From Paenibacillus mucilaginosus 3016 (GTDB lineage: Bacteria > Bacillota > Bacilli > Paenibacillales > NBRC-103111), in NCBI RefSeq assembly GCF_000250655.1, contig NC_016935.1:4420001-4484000 (forward strand): a DNA stretch of 64,000 bases, given 5' to 3'. Position 1 is the stretch's first letter. Each line of letters begins with the position of its first letter. Below the pieces are notes generated by a model. The model saw only the letters and a list, made by a program, of their open reading frames with translations. It did no database searches and had not been told where the DNA came from. Below are positions 9,137 through 18,247 of the stretch, one piece after another. Position numbers and translations under genes: made by a program.

Positions 9137-10129
9137 TTACTTCGCAGTTTCGATCCATAAGCAGGTGGTGAACCTCAATTCCTCTCCCGCCTTGATCCCC
9201 TTCACGCCTGTCAATTCATGGTCATAGGGGAGATTGAATGCATCGGTGACGCTGGTGTAGGGCTCGAGCGAGAAGGCCGATGCCCAATCCGGACGGAATA
9301 ACAGGACAAATGGAAATTGACGGTCGACTTGGTAGGCAATCGTATACCCGCGGTTCTTCATATGAATCCGGCAAACCGGGTCTTCTGCCCCGTCACCGAA
9401 CGTCAGCATGGTGCAGCCGAGCTCCGGGTAGGTTGAGATGGAAGCGCATTCAATCAAAGCCCGGCTAAAGTTGGTCTTTACCGGCCTGCCCGTCACGAAG
9501 GCTTCCTTCGTCACCGGCCATTCCTCCTCCGCCGGAACCTTCAGCACCAGCTCCTCTCCACGGTCAAAAGGTACGAAGAAATAAGGATGCAGGCCGAAGG
9601 CAAAGGGCGCTTCGTCCTCCCCTTCATTCACAATCGCTGCCTGCATGGTTAAGCGCCCCTCATAGAGACGATAGGTGACGGTGAAGGAAAGCGGATGAGG
9701 GAAATAAGCCAGGATGTCCGGATGCAATCCGAAACGGAACCGGCTGGTCACGAAAGCACCGTTCTCCTGCGAGGCCCCATAGTCCAGAACTTCCCAGCCC
9801 CTGGAGCAAAGCTCGCCGTGGAGATGGTTGGAGGGCGGTTCGTTCAAGGGCAGGCTGTACTGCCGTCCGAGAAATGAAAATTGTCCCTGCTTTACGCGGT
9901 TGGGGGGAAATAAGATCGGGGTCCCGTATTTGAAAGGGGCAAAGGGTTCGTTCCTTAGGGCAGTCAAGCTTGGCGGAGGCACAAGAACGGGATGTCCCCC
10001 GCTCTCGAAGCGGAAGAGATTGCAGCCTGCCTCCGGGATGACTTGTGCGGCTGCATCCCATTGGGAGTCGCTTAGAACAATAACGGAGTATCCTTCCTTG
10101 AGGATTGACTTGGCGGAATATCGGCTCAT
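9137..10129 (-). CDS. Aldose 1-epimerase family protein
   Basis: A 330-residue galactose-mutarotase-like beta-sandwich. Family landmarks are present: a PPNRV motif near residue 78, NHLHGE near 102, FGLHPYFF near 177 and a late EPYTSVTDAFN carrying the candidate catalytic Glu. These proteins interconvert sugar anomers or act on related hexoses. It is the first gene of the moc-like run, with a terminator-like hairpin upstream at 10335-10371 separating it from the GH43/ABC operon, so it probably has its own promoter in 10130-10330. It ends 69 bases before the Gfo/Idh start. Confidence 0.85.
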   Translation of the reverse strand: MSRYSAKSILKEGYSVIVLSDSQWDAAAQVIPEAGCNLFRFESGGHPVLVPPPSLTALRNEPFAPFKYGTPILFPPNRVKQGQFSFLGRQYSLPLNEPPSNHLHGELCSRGWEVLDYGASQENGAFVTSRFRFGLHPDILAYFPHPLSFTVTYRLYEGRLTMQAAIVNEGEDEAPFAFGLHPYFFVPFDRGEELVLKVPAEEEWPVTKEAFVTGRPVKTNFSRALIECASISTYPELGCTMLTFGDGAEDPVCRIHMKNRGYTIAYQVDRQFPFVLLFRPDWASAFSLEPYTSVTDAFNLPYDHELTGVKGIKAGEELRFTTCLWIETAK

Positions 10130-10334
10130 AGGACACCACCTTATCCGTATTCATCTAGACTGATTACCATTAGCCGGCCGGCTGAGGCCTCTTCTCAATG
10201 CAAAAAGCATAGCATGGCCGTATGGGGAATGATATAGGGGTATCCTGCTTAGATGAGATGAACCAGACCCCCTCCTCTCTTGGCAGATTAGGCTGCAGCG
10301 CCTGCCATGCGGGAGGAGTGGATAACCATACGAT

Positions 10335-10371
10335 AAGCCTGCAGCACACCCGGGGGTGGGACAGCAGGCTT
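10335..10371 (-). terminator. Terminator after the ABC/GH43 operon
   Basis: A perfect 8-base outer stem (AAGCCTGC at 10335-10342 with GCAGGCTT at 10364-10371) and an inner CACCC/GGGTG pairing form a strong hairpin ten bases after the GH43 stop codon. The T-tract on the minus strand is short (CTTATC), so termination may be partial. The remaining gap to 10129 shows no further gene. Confidence 0.55.
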
Positions 10372-10380
10372 GGGTGAAGC

Positions 10381-11958
10381 TTACCTTATTTCGCGATAAG
10401 TAAAATAATCAAAGTCCGCAGGCTTGGCAAGTCCGCCGAGGTCCTGCGCGCACAGGCCCACGAAATTCCCGGTGAATCGAATATACTCAGGGAAATCATC
10501 GGACAAGTGGGTGATATCGACCGGTTCGCCGACCGGGGTCCAGGCGGCGTCTTCTTCCCCATAGTAGAATTGGGCCAACTCGCGGTTGACCTCCACCTTC
10601 AAGCGGAATCGGCACCTCCCGGTCCAGGGGATGTCCCGCTCCAGGAGTTCATCGTAGACGCCATTCCTGGACTGCAGGATGCCTAAGCATACGCCAAGCT
10701 CTTCGTGATGTGTAACGCGCAAGTACACGTAATCCTTGGTATCGTAATAGAGGATGAGCCCCGCCATCTGAAGGTAATTCTCGGGCTCATACTCCAGGCA
10801 GGTCTCCGCTTCGAACCGGAATGCCTGCTGCCTTCGGGCAATCAGGCTCTGGCGGTGCGTCGAGATCAGCGACTCTCTGCCCTTCAGCCTGAGGTATCCG
10901 GGCCGCTCCGACAGGCTGAGCCATGAAGGATCCGCCGGTACGCGCAGCGTGCTCCAATGCACATTCAGCTTCGGGCTGTCGAAATCATCCGTTTCCGGCT
11001 CCGGCTCGAAGGGAGACTCGGGAAGGCCCGGGGCCTGCACCGTCTCCTCCGGAACCGGGCCGCCCGAGGCCAGCCGAAGCCAGCCGTCCGCCGTCCACTC
11101 ACAGCGCTGCAGTGCCGTCTCCCTGCCCAGGACACAGAGGTGATCCTTCACCGGACGCGCGCACAGATGCGCCATATACCACTCTCCCGCCGGCGTCTCG
11201 ACGAGACAGCCGTGACCTGCCTTTTGCAGGGCCAGCTCAGGCCGGCCGGCGGAGGTGAGGATCGGGTTCTGCGGATCTACCTCATAAGGTCCTTCTATGC
11301 TCTTGGACCGGGCCATCGTCACGGCATGATTGTACTCCGTTCCGCCTTCCGCCGTCAGTAAGTAGTAATAGCCGTTTCGCTTATAGAGGTGCGGGCCTTC
11401 GGTGAATCTCAGCTCGGTCCCCCGGAAGATGTGCCGGACGGGTCCGACCAGCCTCTGTTCCTCGGCCGCATACTCTTGAAGGACAATGCCTGCAAAGCGG
11501 TTATGCCCTTTGCGGAAGTCCCACAGCATGTTCACAAGCCATTTGCGCCCGTCGTCATCATGAAACAAGGAAGGATCGAACCCGCTGCTGTTCAAATAAA
11601 CCGGCTCCGACCAGGGGCCTTCGATGTTCTGCGCCGTCACCAGGTAATTGTGCGTATCCTTGTACGCTCCGATCCGGCTTTTGACATCCGTGAAGAGAAG
11701 ATAGAAGGTTCCGTTATCGTAGCTTAAGCAGGGGGCCCAGACCCCGCACGAGTCCGCATTGCCCTTCATATCCAGCTGCGATGGGCGCGTCAAGGCATGC
11801 GTCAGCAGCCGCCAGTGCACCAAATCCCTGGAATGATGGATCTGTACGCCCGGAAACCACTCGAAGGTCGATGTCGCGATGTAGTAATCATCGCCGACCC
11901 GGCAGATTGACGGATCCGGATTAAAGCCGCGCAGCACAGGATTCATGATCATCGTCAT
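10381..11958 (-). CDS. GH43 glycosidase, beta-xylosidase/arabinosidase type
   Basis: A 525-residue glycoside hydrolase family 43 protein in the XynB-type layout: an N-terminal five-bladed propeller (residues 1-310), then a beta-sandwich domain. NPVLRGFNPDPSICRVGDDYY gives the catalytic base Asp, SSGFDPSLFHDDDG the pKa-modulating Asp and RFTEGPHLY the acid Glu. No signal peptide, so it acts on imported xylo- or arabino-oligosaccharides. The start at 11958 has GGAGG eight bases upstream. It follows the solute-binding protein gene by 16 bases and is co-transcribed with the importer, which fits hemicellulose oligosaccharide use. Confidence 0.93.
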   Translation of the reverse strand: MTMIMNPVLRGFNPDPSICRVGDDYYIATSTFEWFPGVQIHHSRDLVHWRLLTHALTRPSQLDMKGNADSCGVWAPCLSYDNGTFYLLFTDVKSRIGAYKDTHNYLVTAQNIEGPWSEPVYLNSSGFDPSLFHDDDGRKWLVNMLWDFRKGHNRFAGIVLQEYAAEEQRLVGPVRHIFRGTELRFTEGPHLYKRNGYYYLLTAEGGTEYNHAVTMARSKSIEGPYEVDPQNPILTSAGRPELALQKAGHGCLVETPAGEWYMAHLCARPVKDHLCVLGRETALQRCEWTADGWLRLASGGPVPEETVQAPGLPESPFEPEPETDDFDSPKLNVHWSTLRVPADPSWLSLSERPGYLRLKGRESLISTHRQSLIARRQQAFRFEAETCLEYEPENYLQMAGLILYYDTKDYVYLRVTHHEELGVCLGILQSRNGVYDELLERDIPWTGRCRFRLKVEVNRELAQFYYGEEDAAWTPVGEPVDITHLSDDFPEYIRFTGNFVGLCAQDLGGLAKPADFDYFTYREIR

Positions 11959-11974
11959 GGAAATCGCCTCCAAG

Positions 11975-13564
11975 TTATCGTTTCATATAACGGTCGTAAG
12001 CCGCCTGCTGCACCTTGATCACCTCATCGACGCCCATCTTCTTGATGTTGGCGGCATATTCATCGAATTTATCAATCGGCTCGGCACCGTAGACAAACTT
12101 ATCGAACATCTCGTCCGTGAAGGTACTGATCTCCGTGAACTTCGCATTGATCACATCGCGTTCCTCCTGTGTATAGGAGACATATTCCTTCGGAAAGCGG
12201 GGCTTCACCAGCTTGCTCACTTCATCCCTCATCTTAACGACCGACGGCGACTGGGACGCGTTCTCATAGCGAATGTCATTCACGGCAGGCCAATGATGCC
12301 GTCCCATCGACATCATCTTGGTCAGCGGCGAATTGTTCGGGTCCTTCATGATCATGTCGGTGTATTTGGGCTCATTGTTCTCCATCGTATACGTCTCACC
12401 AAGGATGCCGAAGTTATAGGTCATGTGCCCTTCCGGACCGTAGAACCAGTCCGCCCATTTCGCGAGCGCTTCCTTGTGCGGCGTTTTCGAAGAGATCCCC
12501 CGGGTGTTCTCGATGACACTGAGCTGCTGGCTTTTCGTGTAGCGCTGCCCGTCTTTGGTCTGAAGCGGAAGGAAGATGCTGAAATCCCCTTTGGGATTGG
12601 TCTTCACGATCGTCTTGTCGAAGTAGTCCTCGCGGACGAACACATCCCAGGTCATCCCGGATGCCTCGGTCGAGAGGCGCTGGTCCCAAATCTTCGAGTC
12701 ATTTGTGGCGTATTCGTTGTCGATCAGCTTTTCCTTGAACAGCTTATTCAAATATACAAGTGCTTCCTTCATTCTGGGATCGGTATACGTATAACTAACC
12801 TTCCCGTTCTCCACGAGGAAGTCCTCGTCCAGGGAGACGCCGAAGGGTTCGATGAATCCGTTCAGGCCTTTCTTCTTGCCCCTGGTGGTGAAGGGAATCT
12901 CATCGGGCTTGCCGTTGCCGTTCGGATCCCTCTCCTTGAACGCCAGGAGAACGTTATACATCTCGTCCGGTGTATTCGGTGCCTTCAGACCAAGCTTATC
13001 CAGCCAATCCTGGCGCACGATGAATACACTGTTGGCCTTCACCGCCGCGAAGCTGGGAATATAGTAGATATTCCCGTCGTCCGTTTTGATGTTGCGCGCA
13101 TATTCCGGGTTGCTCTCGAGCAGCTTCTTGAAATTCGGCATCGCTTTGTCAATCCAGTTGTTCAGCGGCTCGAAGGCTCCGGCTTCGCCGCCTTTGACGA
13201 ACATGTCGACAGGGCCGCTCATCAGATCCGGAATGTCGCCGGAGACCACCGTCAAGTTGAACTTCTCTTTGTACTGATCCAGATTCTCGGGACCGGCGAT
13301 CCATTCGATATTCACATTGGTTTTGGCCGCAACCTCCTTGACCCACAGCATGTCGTTGTTCATTTGGGCGTTCGGATGGCTCTGCACGAGCCAGCGCGCC
13401 TTCACCGGGCCGCCCGGCGCCGCTTGGCCTGAAGCCTTCGGATCTGCCGCGGATGGGGTGTCTGATGAGGAAGCCGAGCAGCCGGCCAGTACGGCGAGGG
13501 TGACGGATAAGAAACCGACCCCCGCTTTCTTCAGCATGGAAGAAGGACGATGGAACTTGGACAT
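11975..13564 (-). CDS. Lipoprotein sugar-binding protein of an ABC importer (LplA-like)
   Basis: A 529-residue family-1 extracellular solute-binding lipoprotein. A signal peptide with lipobox (TLAVLAGCS, Cys about 29) is followed by a Ser/Pro/Gly-rich linker and the two-lobed binding fold. Size and sequence resemble the large LplA/YtcQ group of Bacillus and Paenibacillus. It sits after two permease genes and before GH43; no ATPase is encoded, so the shared MsmX-type ATPase is assumed. The ligand is probably a plant-wall oligosaccharide, judging from GH43. Confidence 0.92.
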   Translation of the reverse strand: MSKFHRPSSMLKKAGVGFLSVTLAVLAGCSASSSDTPSAADPKASGQAAPGGPVKARWLVQSHPNAQMNNDMLWVKEVAAKTNVNIEWIAGPENLDQYKEKFNLTVVSGDIPDLMSGPVDMFVKGGEAGAFEPLNNWIDKAMPNFKKLLESNPEYARNIKTDDGNIYYIPSFAAVKANSVFIVRQDWLDKLGLKAPNTPDEMYNVLLAFKERDPNGNGKPDEIPFTTRGKKKGLNGFIEPFGVSLDEDFLVENGKVSYTYTDPRMKEALVYLNKLFKEKLIDNEYATNDSKIWDQRLSTEASGMTWDVFVREDYFDKTIVKTNPKGDFSIFLPLQTKDGQRYTKSQQLSVIENTRGISSKTPHKEALAKWADWFYGPEGHMTYNFGILGETYTMENNEPKYTDMIMKDPNNSPLTKMMSMGRHHWPAVNDIRYENASQSPSVVKMRDEVSKLVKPRFPKEYVSYTQEERDVINAKFTEISTFTDEMFDKFVYGAEPIDKFDEYAANIKKMGVDEVIKVQQAAYDRYMKR

Positions 13565-13625
13565 GTGGAATAACCTCCCTTTTGTCTATGCAGCCTTTAT
13601 CTAATCTAAGCAACCAGCTTGCCGG

Positions 13626-14528
13626 CTAGCCTTTGATGGAACCGACCATAGCGCCCTGAACGAAGAACTTTTGAATAAAAGGATATACCAGCAGGATCGG
13701 CACCGTAGCTACCATGATCGTCGCGAACTTGACCGATTCCCCGATCATGGCCCTTTCGTCGGCAGCCGCACCGGTCAGCACCGAATCCGTCTGGTTCATG
13801 ATGACGATATCCCTCAGCAGCAGCTGGATCGGATGCATCGATTTGTCGCTGAGATAGAGCATCGCAGGGAAAAAGCTGTTCCACTGCCCCACCGCATAAA
13901 AGAGGCCGATCGTCACCAGGGAAGGCAGCGATAACGGGAGAATCATGCGCAGCAGAATCTGCATATGGCTGCAGCCGTCGATGCGCGCGGCTTCCTCCAG
14001 CTCTTGCGGGATCGCCTCGAAGAAGGTCCGCTGAATGAACACATAGAACGAAGAGACCGCGCCGGGGATAATGATCGCCCAGATGGTATTGCGCATGCCC
14101 ATCGCGTTCACGATCAGGAAGGTCGGCACGATGCCCCCGGCGAAGATCATGGGCAGCAGGATCACTCCGGTGAAGAACTTCCGTCCCAGCATGCTTTTCC
14201 GCGACAGCGGATAGGCCGCGCACACCGTAAGGAGCACGCTGACGAGCGTTCCGGTCACCGTGTAGACGACCGTGTTCCAGTAGGACCTGCCGATCATGGG
14301 GAATTCGAATACAAGCTTGTAGGCATCCAGGTTGAAGCCCTTCGGAATAATCCCGACCTTCCCCTGCTGAATGAACAGCTGATCGCTGAAGGAAGCGGCC
14401 AGAATGTAGAGGAAGGGATACAAGGTAAGGATGACCACAAGCGTCATAAACAGTGCATTGAGACGTTGAATACGATACGGGAAGCGGTTAAACGTTGATA
14501 AGGCATCTCCTGCGCCCCTCCTCACCAC
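13626..14528 (-). CDS. ABC sugar permease (LplC/YtcP type)
   Basis: A 300-residue inner-membrane permease with about six membrane spans (first at residues 27-47). The EAA loop that contacts the ATPase is visible as QELEEAARIDGCSHMQ. It overlaps the other permease gene by seven bases. The start is uncertain: GTG at 14528 or 14525 has no good upstream site, and a GGAGG-like run lies just inside the frame. Partner of the 14522-15505 permease and the lipoprotein. Confidence 0.92.
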   Translation of the reverse strand: MVRRGAGDALSTFNRFPYRIQRLNALFMTLVVILTLYPFLYILAASFSDQLFIQQGKVGIIPKGFNLDAYKLVFEFPMIGRSYWNTVVYTVTGTLVSVLLTVCAAYPLSRKSMLGRKFFTGVILLPMIFAGGIVPTFLIVNAMGMRNTIWAIIIPGAVSSFYVFIQRTFFEAIPQELEEAARIDGCSHMQILLRMILPLSLPSLVTIGLFYAVGQWNSFFPAMLYLSDKSMHPIQLLLRDIVIMNQTDSVLTGAAADERAMIGESVKFATIMVATVPILLVYPFIQKFFVQGAMVGSIKG

Positions 14529-15505
14529 ATACTGGAATCTGCATATTTCCTGGCCAAACGGTTGGCCGCCACAATCAGAATCAGTCCGATGACCGACTGG
14601 AACAGGCCTACGGCGCTGGAGAAGCTGTAGCTTGCTTCAATGACACCCTTGCGGTAAACGTAGGTGTTGATCACATCCGCCGTTTCGTAGGTTGAAGGAT
14701 TATAGAGCAGCAGAATCACTTCATAGCCGATATCCAGCATATGTCCGATCTTCAGAAGCAGCATAATGATGATCGTGGGAAGAATGCCGGGCAGCGTAAT
14801 ATTCAGCATCTGCTTCCAGCGGTTCGCTCCGTCGACCATGGCCGCTTCGTACAATTCGCCATTGATTCCGGTTAAGGCGGCAAAGTAAAGGATCGCGGAC
14901 CAGCCCATCGTTTTCCAGATATCCAGCACAGTGTAGATGCCCCAGAAATACTCGGGCTTCTGCAGGAAGGCGATCCGCTCTCCGCCGAACGAGGCCAAGA
15001 GGTTGTTCACGAAGCCGATGCTCGGTGACAGGAACGTCACCGCCATACTCGCCATAATGACCGTCGAGACAAAATGCGGCAGATAGCTGATGGTCTGCAC
15101 ACTGCGCTTGAGAATCTTGGAGCGCACCTCATTCATCAATAATGCGAAGAGAATCGGCATCGGGAAGACGAACACAAGATTCAATAGGTTGATCATCAAG
15201 GTATTGCGAAGCAGCCGCCAGAAATAAATGGAATCGAAAAACTGCAGAAAATGCTTCAACCCAACCCATGGACTGTCGGCGATTCCCTTGAACATGTTGA
15301 AATCAATGAAGGACAGCACGACCGAACCGATAATGGGCATATACCTGAAGATCAAGTAATAAATCAGGACCGGTAAAAAGATCAGGTATAAATGATATTC
15401 ATTCATCAGCCGTTTGCCTAATCGGGTTAAGGCTTTGCGGTTTCTGGCTCCTCTCGCGGCCGTATTCACCGGAACCGGTCGCGGCGTTCCGTCTCGGGCA
15501 TTCAT
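14522..15505 (-). CDS. ABC sugar permease (LplB type)
   Basis: A 327-residue permease with a basic cytoplasmic N terminus and six predicted spans (first at residues 37-57). The EAA-type loop reads GELYEAAMVDGANRWKQ. GGGGAGG lies upstream of the ATG at 15505. First gene of the importer operon. The 15506-15726 gap before it must hold the promoter, but no clear sigma-A site was found; it includes an imperfect inverted repeat around 15640-15660 that could be an AraC-regulator site. Confidence 0.92.
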   Translation of the reverse strand: MNARDGTPRPVPVNTAARGARNRKALTRLGKRLMNEYHLYLIFLPVLIYYLIFRYMPIIGSVVLSFIDFNMFKGIADSPWVGLKHFLQFFDSIYFWRLLRNTLMINLLNLVFVFPMPILFALLMNEVRSKILKRSVQTISYLPHFVSTVIMASMAVTFLSPSIGFVNNLLASFGGERIAFLQKPEYFWGIYTVLDIWKTMGWSAILYFAALTGINGELYEAAMVDGANRWKQMLNITLPGILPTIIIMLLLKIGHMLDIGYEVILLLYNPSTYETADVINTYVYRKGVIEASYSFSSAVGLFQSVIGLILIVAANRLARKYADSSMW

Positions 15506-15726
15506 TAGCGTCTTCCTCCCCTTTATCCCATGTGTGTTGGTGATATCTTGATCATGCGGGAATCAGGGCGGTATGTATATCGCTGAATCGTTCGTTCGAT
15601 CCTCTTTCCTTCAGAAGGAGCACTGCGGGTGGGATTTTTCGTATCGTTCGAATGTACGATCAATCATTAAAATTAACGTTTTGGCTGCAAATGCGCCGGT
15701 TTCATGCGGGTTTTCTAGTGCACAAA

Positions 15727-15757
15727 AACCGGACAAGCGGGCAAGCCTTGTCCGGTT
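15727..15757 (-). terminator. Terminator of the AraC-type regulator gene
   Basis: AACCGGACAAG (15727-15737) pairs perfectly with CTTGTCCGGTT (15747-15757), with a TTTTTG run on the minus strand. It begins immediately after the regulator's stop codon, a textbook intrinsic terminator. Confidence 0.9.
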
Positions 15758-15758
15758 C

Positions 15759-18101
15759 TTAGGAGGACTTCATCTGCCGGTACTGTCCCGGAGTGATCCC
15801 CTCGTACTTCTTAAACACCTTGATAAACGTATTCACGTTAAGGATCCCCACGGCTTCGGAGACCGCGGCCACCGTCCAATCGGTTTCCGAGAGATATTCC
15901 TTGGCCTTCGCGATTCGGACACCGTGTACATAGTCGACGAAATTCATACCGGCGATTTCCTTGAATTTACTGCTCAGATACGTCGGAGACATGTCCAGGC
16001 TCTCGGCCAATTGGCTTAAGGACAGCTCCGATTGGTAGTGCTTTTCCACGTAGGTTCTCACTTTGTGCAGCAGCTTCTCGGATTGACTTTCCTTTTTGAC
16101 GTGAATGTAATTTGAGATGTCCCTGAAGAGGCGGACGGTGAAGTCCCTCTTCCCCTGCAGCGTCTCCTGCCCGGTCAGTTCCCGGTACAGATCATATCCC
16201 TGCCCGAAGATGTCTTCCGGCGCAGCCTGAATGTCGTAGATCGTCCGGACAGCGGTGCCTGCAAGGGCATAGAACAAGTGATCGACCAGCTCGGGCTCGG
16301 TCTGCATGCTCTGCCTGTTCTGTTCCAGGACCTCATTCAAGCGCTGCTGCAGCTCTTCCATCCTGCCGATTTTCGTCAGGTTCATGATCTGCTTCTCCAC
16401 ATCCATGGAGTAAAGGACCGTGCTGCCGGACGCCGGAGATACCTCATCGACGAAAATAATGCTGCCTTGGCCCTTGACACTCTTGTAGCGCAGCGCCCTT
16501 AATGCATCCAAATAAGAAAAGGAGACGGATTCCGGACCGCTGCATACCCGTCCGATGCCTACCGTGAATTTGCGGGCATAGTGTTCTTCAAAGTGAGCGG
16601 CGGTCAGCTTAACAAAGTCGTAGACGATCTCGGGCGATGGATTCTCCTCATCGAGGTTGAAGACCGCCACCACCTTGTCGCTGCGCTTGCGCACATAGTG
16701 AATCGTCACGCCGGTTCCGCCGAAGCTTTGCGCGAGCGAATCCAACAGGACCAGAATGTTCGTTCCCTCGGCATTGACTTGATCATCCAGCCCGAAATCA
16801 ACGGTTTCGAAGACCGCGATCTGAAACAGCGAATAAGGGAGGTTCAGGTTGATGGCAGGGGCAGTCTCCTCCACAGCGGAAGCCGTAACTCTTCCCTCCA
16901 GCAGATCGGTCAGGAACTTCTCCCTGAGCACCGGCTGGTTCTTCTCGAATGTATCCTTCAAGCCCCGGTTCTCGTCATACACATAGTTGATCATCCGATT
17001 AATAAATCCGAGTTCATCCAGTTTACCGCCGCCAAGACGCGATGAGGCCCCAACCCCGGCTGCGTTCAAGTACTGGATGATCTGATTGATCGGAGCATAG
17101 AGGCGGCCGGCCAGCAAATACGAGACGACCAGTCCGCTTAGCAGGCAGATCACCGCGGCGAGCAGCGTAGTATTTTGGATGCGGTCGGATTTCTCCATAA
17201 TGGCCCGCACGGGAATAAGGCTGATATAGGTCCATTCATTCACATGCGACGATACATAGACGACAAGATGCTCCGTCCCGTCGATCGTTTGGCGGAAATT
17301 CCCCTCTCCACGGCCCATGTCCCGGATTTTCTGCATCAAAGCGGACTGGTCGCTTTCCTTCGGCTGCCGGGTAAGTGCGCCGCTTTCATGACTGAGTACG
17401 ATATTCCCCCGGCCATCCGCAATATAGGTAAACTGCGGCCGGTCCTGGTTCCCATGGTTAATGCGGGCGGCAAATTCGTCGGCATCCAACGTCACATAGA
17501 GAACGCCCTTCTTTGTCTTCTCTTCCGGCGGTGCAGGCCGGGCGAATACAATCACCGGCTTCCGGTCGGAGCCGGTCTGGATGATCTGCCGTCCCAATGA
17601 GATTAAACGGAAGTCCGCCTTATCGTCACCGCTCTCGGGAAGCGGCTCGACAGGATATACCTGCTCGTAGAAAAACCGGCTGCTGTATTTCGATTCATTG
17701 CTGACGACAACGGGAAACCGGTAAAAGTGAAGCCACAAGCTTTGGATCAGGGGATTGTGCAGCTTCACGCTGTTCAAATACTTCATCACATCCGTAAACA
17801 CCAGAATGCTGGACATGTCGCCGCTGTCCGGCATATATAACGCTCTGCGGAGAATCGGCTGCACCGAGATCTGCCTGGTTACATTGTCGAGCGCCTCGAT
17901 CTCTTTATCGATATTGTCTCTTGCCTGCTCGATATACGTCTCGTTCGACTCTACGACTTCGTTGATGAGCAGCGTGGAAGAAGTATAATAAGAACCAAAA
18001 CCGACGGTCAAAATACACCCGACGATCAGCACGATGAAGAACAGCTGCATGCGCACAAACACACTGCGATGCCGAAAGATCGCAAAACTCTGCTTCAGCA
18101 T
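15759..18101 (-). CDS. Membrane-anchored AraC-family regulator of the sugar importer
   Basis: A 780-residue protein typical of Paenibacillus sugar loci. It has one N-terminal membrane span (about residues 17-38), an extracellular sensor region of about 250 residues, a second span near residue 300 (LLAAVICLLSGLVVSYLLAG), a long cytoplasmic region, and a C-terminal AraC double HTH (LSLSQLAESLDMSPTYLSSKF, ending GQYRQMKSS). It probably senses an external sugar or the binding protein and controls the importer operon downstream (inference from position). The ATG at 18101 is preferred: GGAGGAAGGGA precedes it. Confidence 0.9.
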   Translation of the reverse strand: MLKQSFAIFRHRSVFVRMQLFFIVLIVGCILTVGFGSYYTSSTLLINEVVESNETYIEQARDNIDKEIEALDNVTRQISVQPILRRALYMPDSGDMSSILVFTDVMKYLNSVKLHNPLIQSLWLHFYRFPVVVSNESKYSSRFFYEQVYPVEPLPESGDDKADFRLISLGRQIIQTGSDRKPVIVFARPAPPEEKTKKGVLYVTLDADEFAARINHGNQDRPQFTYIADGRGNIVLSHESGALTRQPKESDQSALMQKIRDMGRGEGNFRQTIDGTEHLVVYVSSHVNEWTYISLIPVRAIMEKSDRIQNTTLLAAVICLLSGLVVSYLLAGRLYAPINQIIQYLNAAGVGASSRLGGGKLDELGFINRMINYVYDENRGLKDTFEKNQPVLREKFLTDLLEGRVTASAVEETAPAINLNLPYSLFQIAVFETVDFGLDDQVNAEGTNILVLLDSLAQSFGGTGVTIHYVRKRSDKVVAVFNLDEENPSPEIVYDFVKLTAAHFEEHYARKFTVGIGRVCSGPESVSFSYLDALRALRYKSVKGQGSIIFVDEVSPASGSTVLYSMDVEKQIMNLTKIGRMEELQQRLNEVLEQNRQSMQTEPELVDHLFYALAGTAVRTIYDIQAAPEDIFGQGYDLYRELTGQETLQGKRDFTVRLFRDISNYIHVKKESQSEKLLHKVRTYVEKHYQSELSLSQLAESLDMSPTYLSSKFKEIAGMNFVDYVHGVRIAKAKEYLSETDWTVAAVSEAVGILNVNTFIKVFKKYEGITPGQYRQMKSS

Positions 18102-18164
18102 TCCCTTCCTCCACATCCATATGTAAACGCATACAAGTCATTTTACCATAAGTGGAAAACGAAA

Positions 18165-18184
18165 ACAGCCCCAAACGGGGCTGT
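18165..18184 (-). terminator. Terminator of the CoA-transferase/SBP operon
   Basis: ACAGCCCC (18165-18172) pairs with GGGGCTGT (18177-18184) around a 4-base loop and is followed on the minus strand by TTTTCGTTTT. It ends the operon whose last gene stops at 18248. Confidence 0.85.
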
Positions 18185-18247
18185 GCATAGGGGATCGGCC
18201 TATATCTGGACAGTGTGGCGGCATCCAGGGAGGCAGCTGGTTGGGAT

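Noticed and set aside
11945..13432. Long plus-strand open frame (495 codons)
   Set aside because: Lies fully antisense to the clear solute-binding lipoprotein gene and has unnatural composition rich in Arg, His and Leu; a GC-rich shadow.
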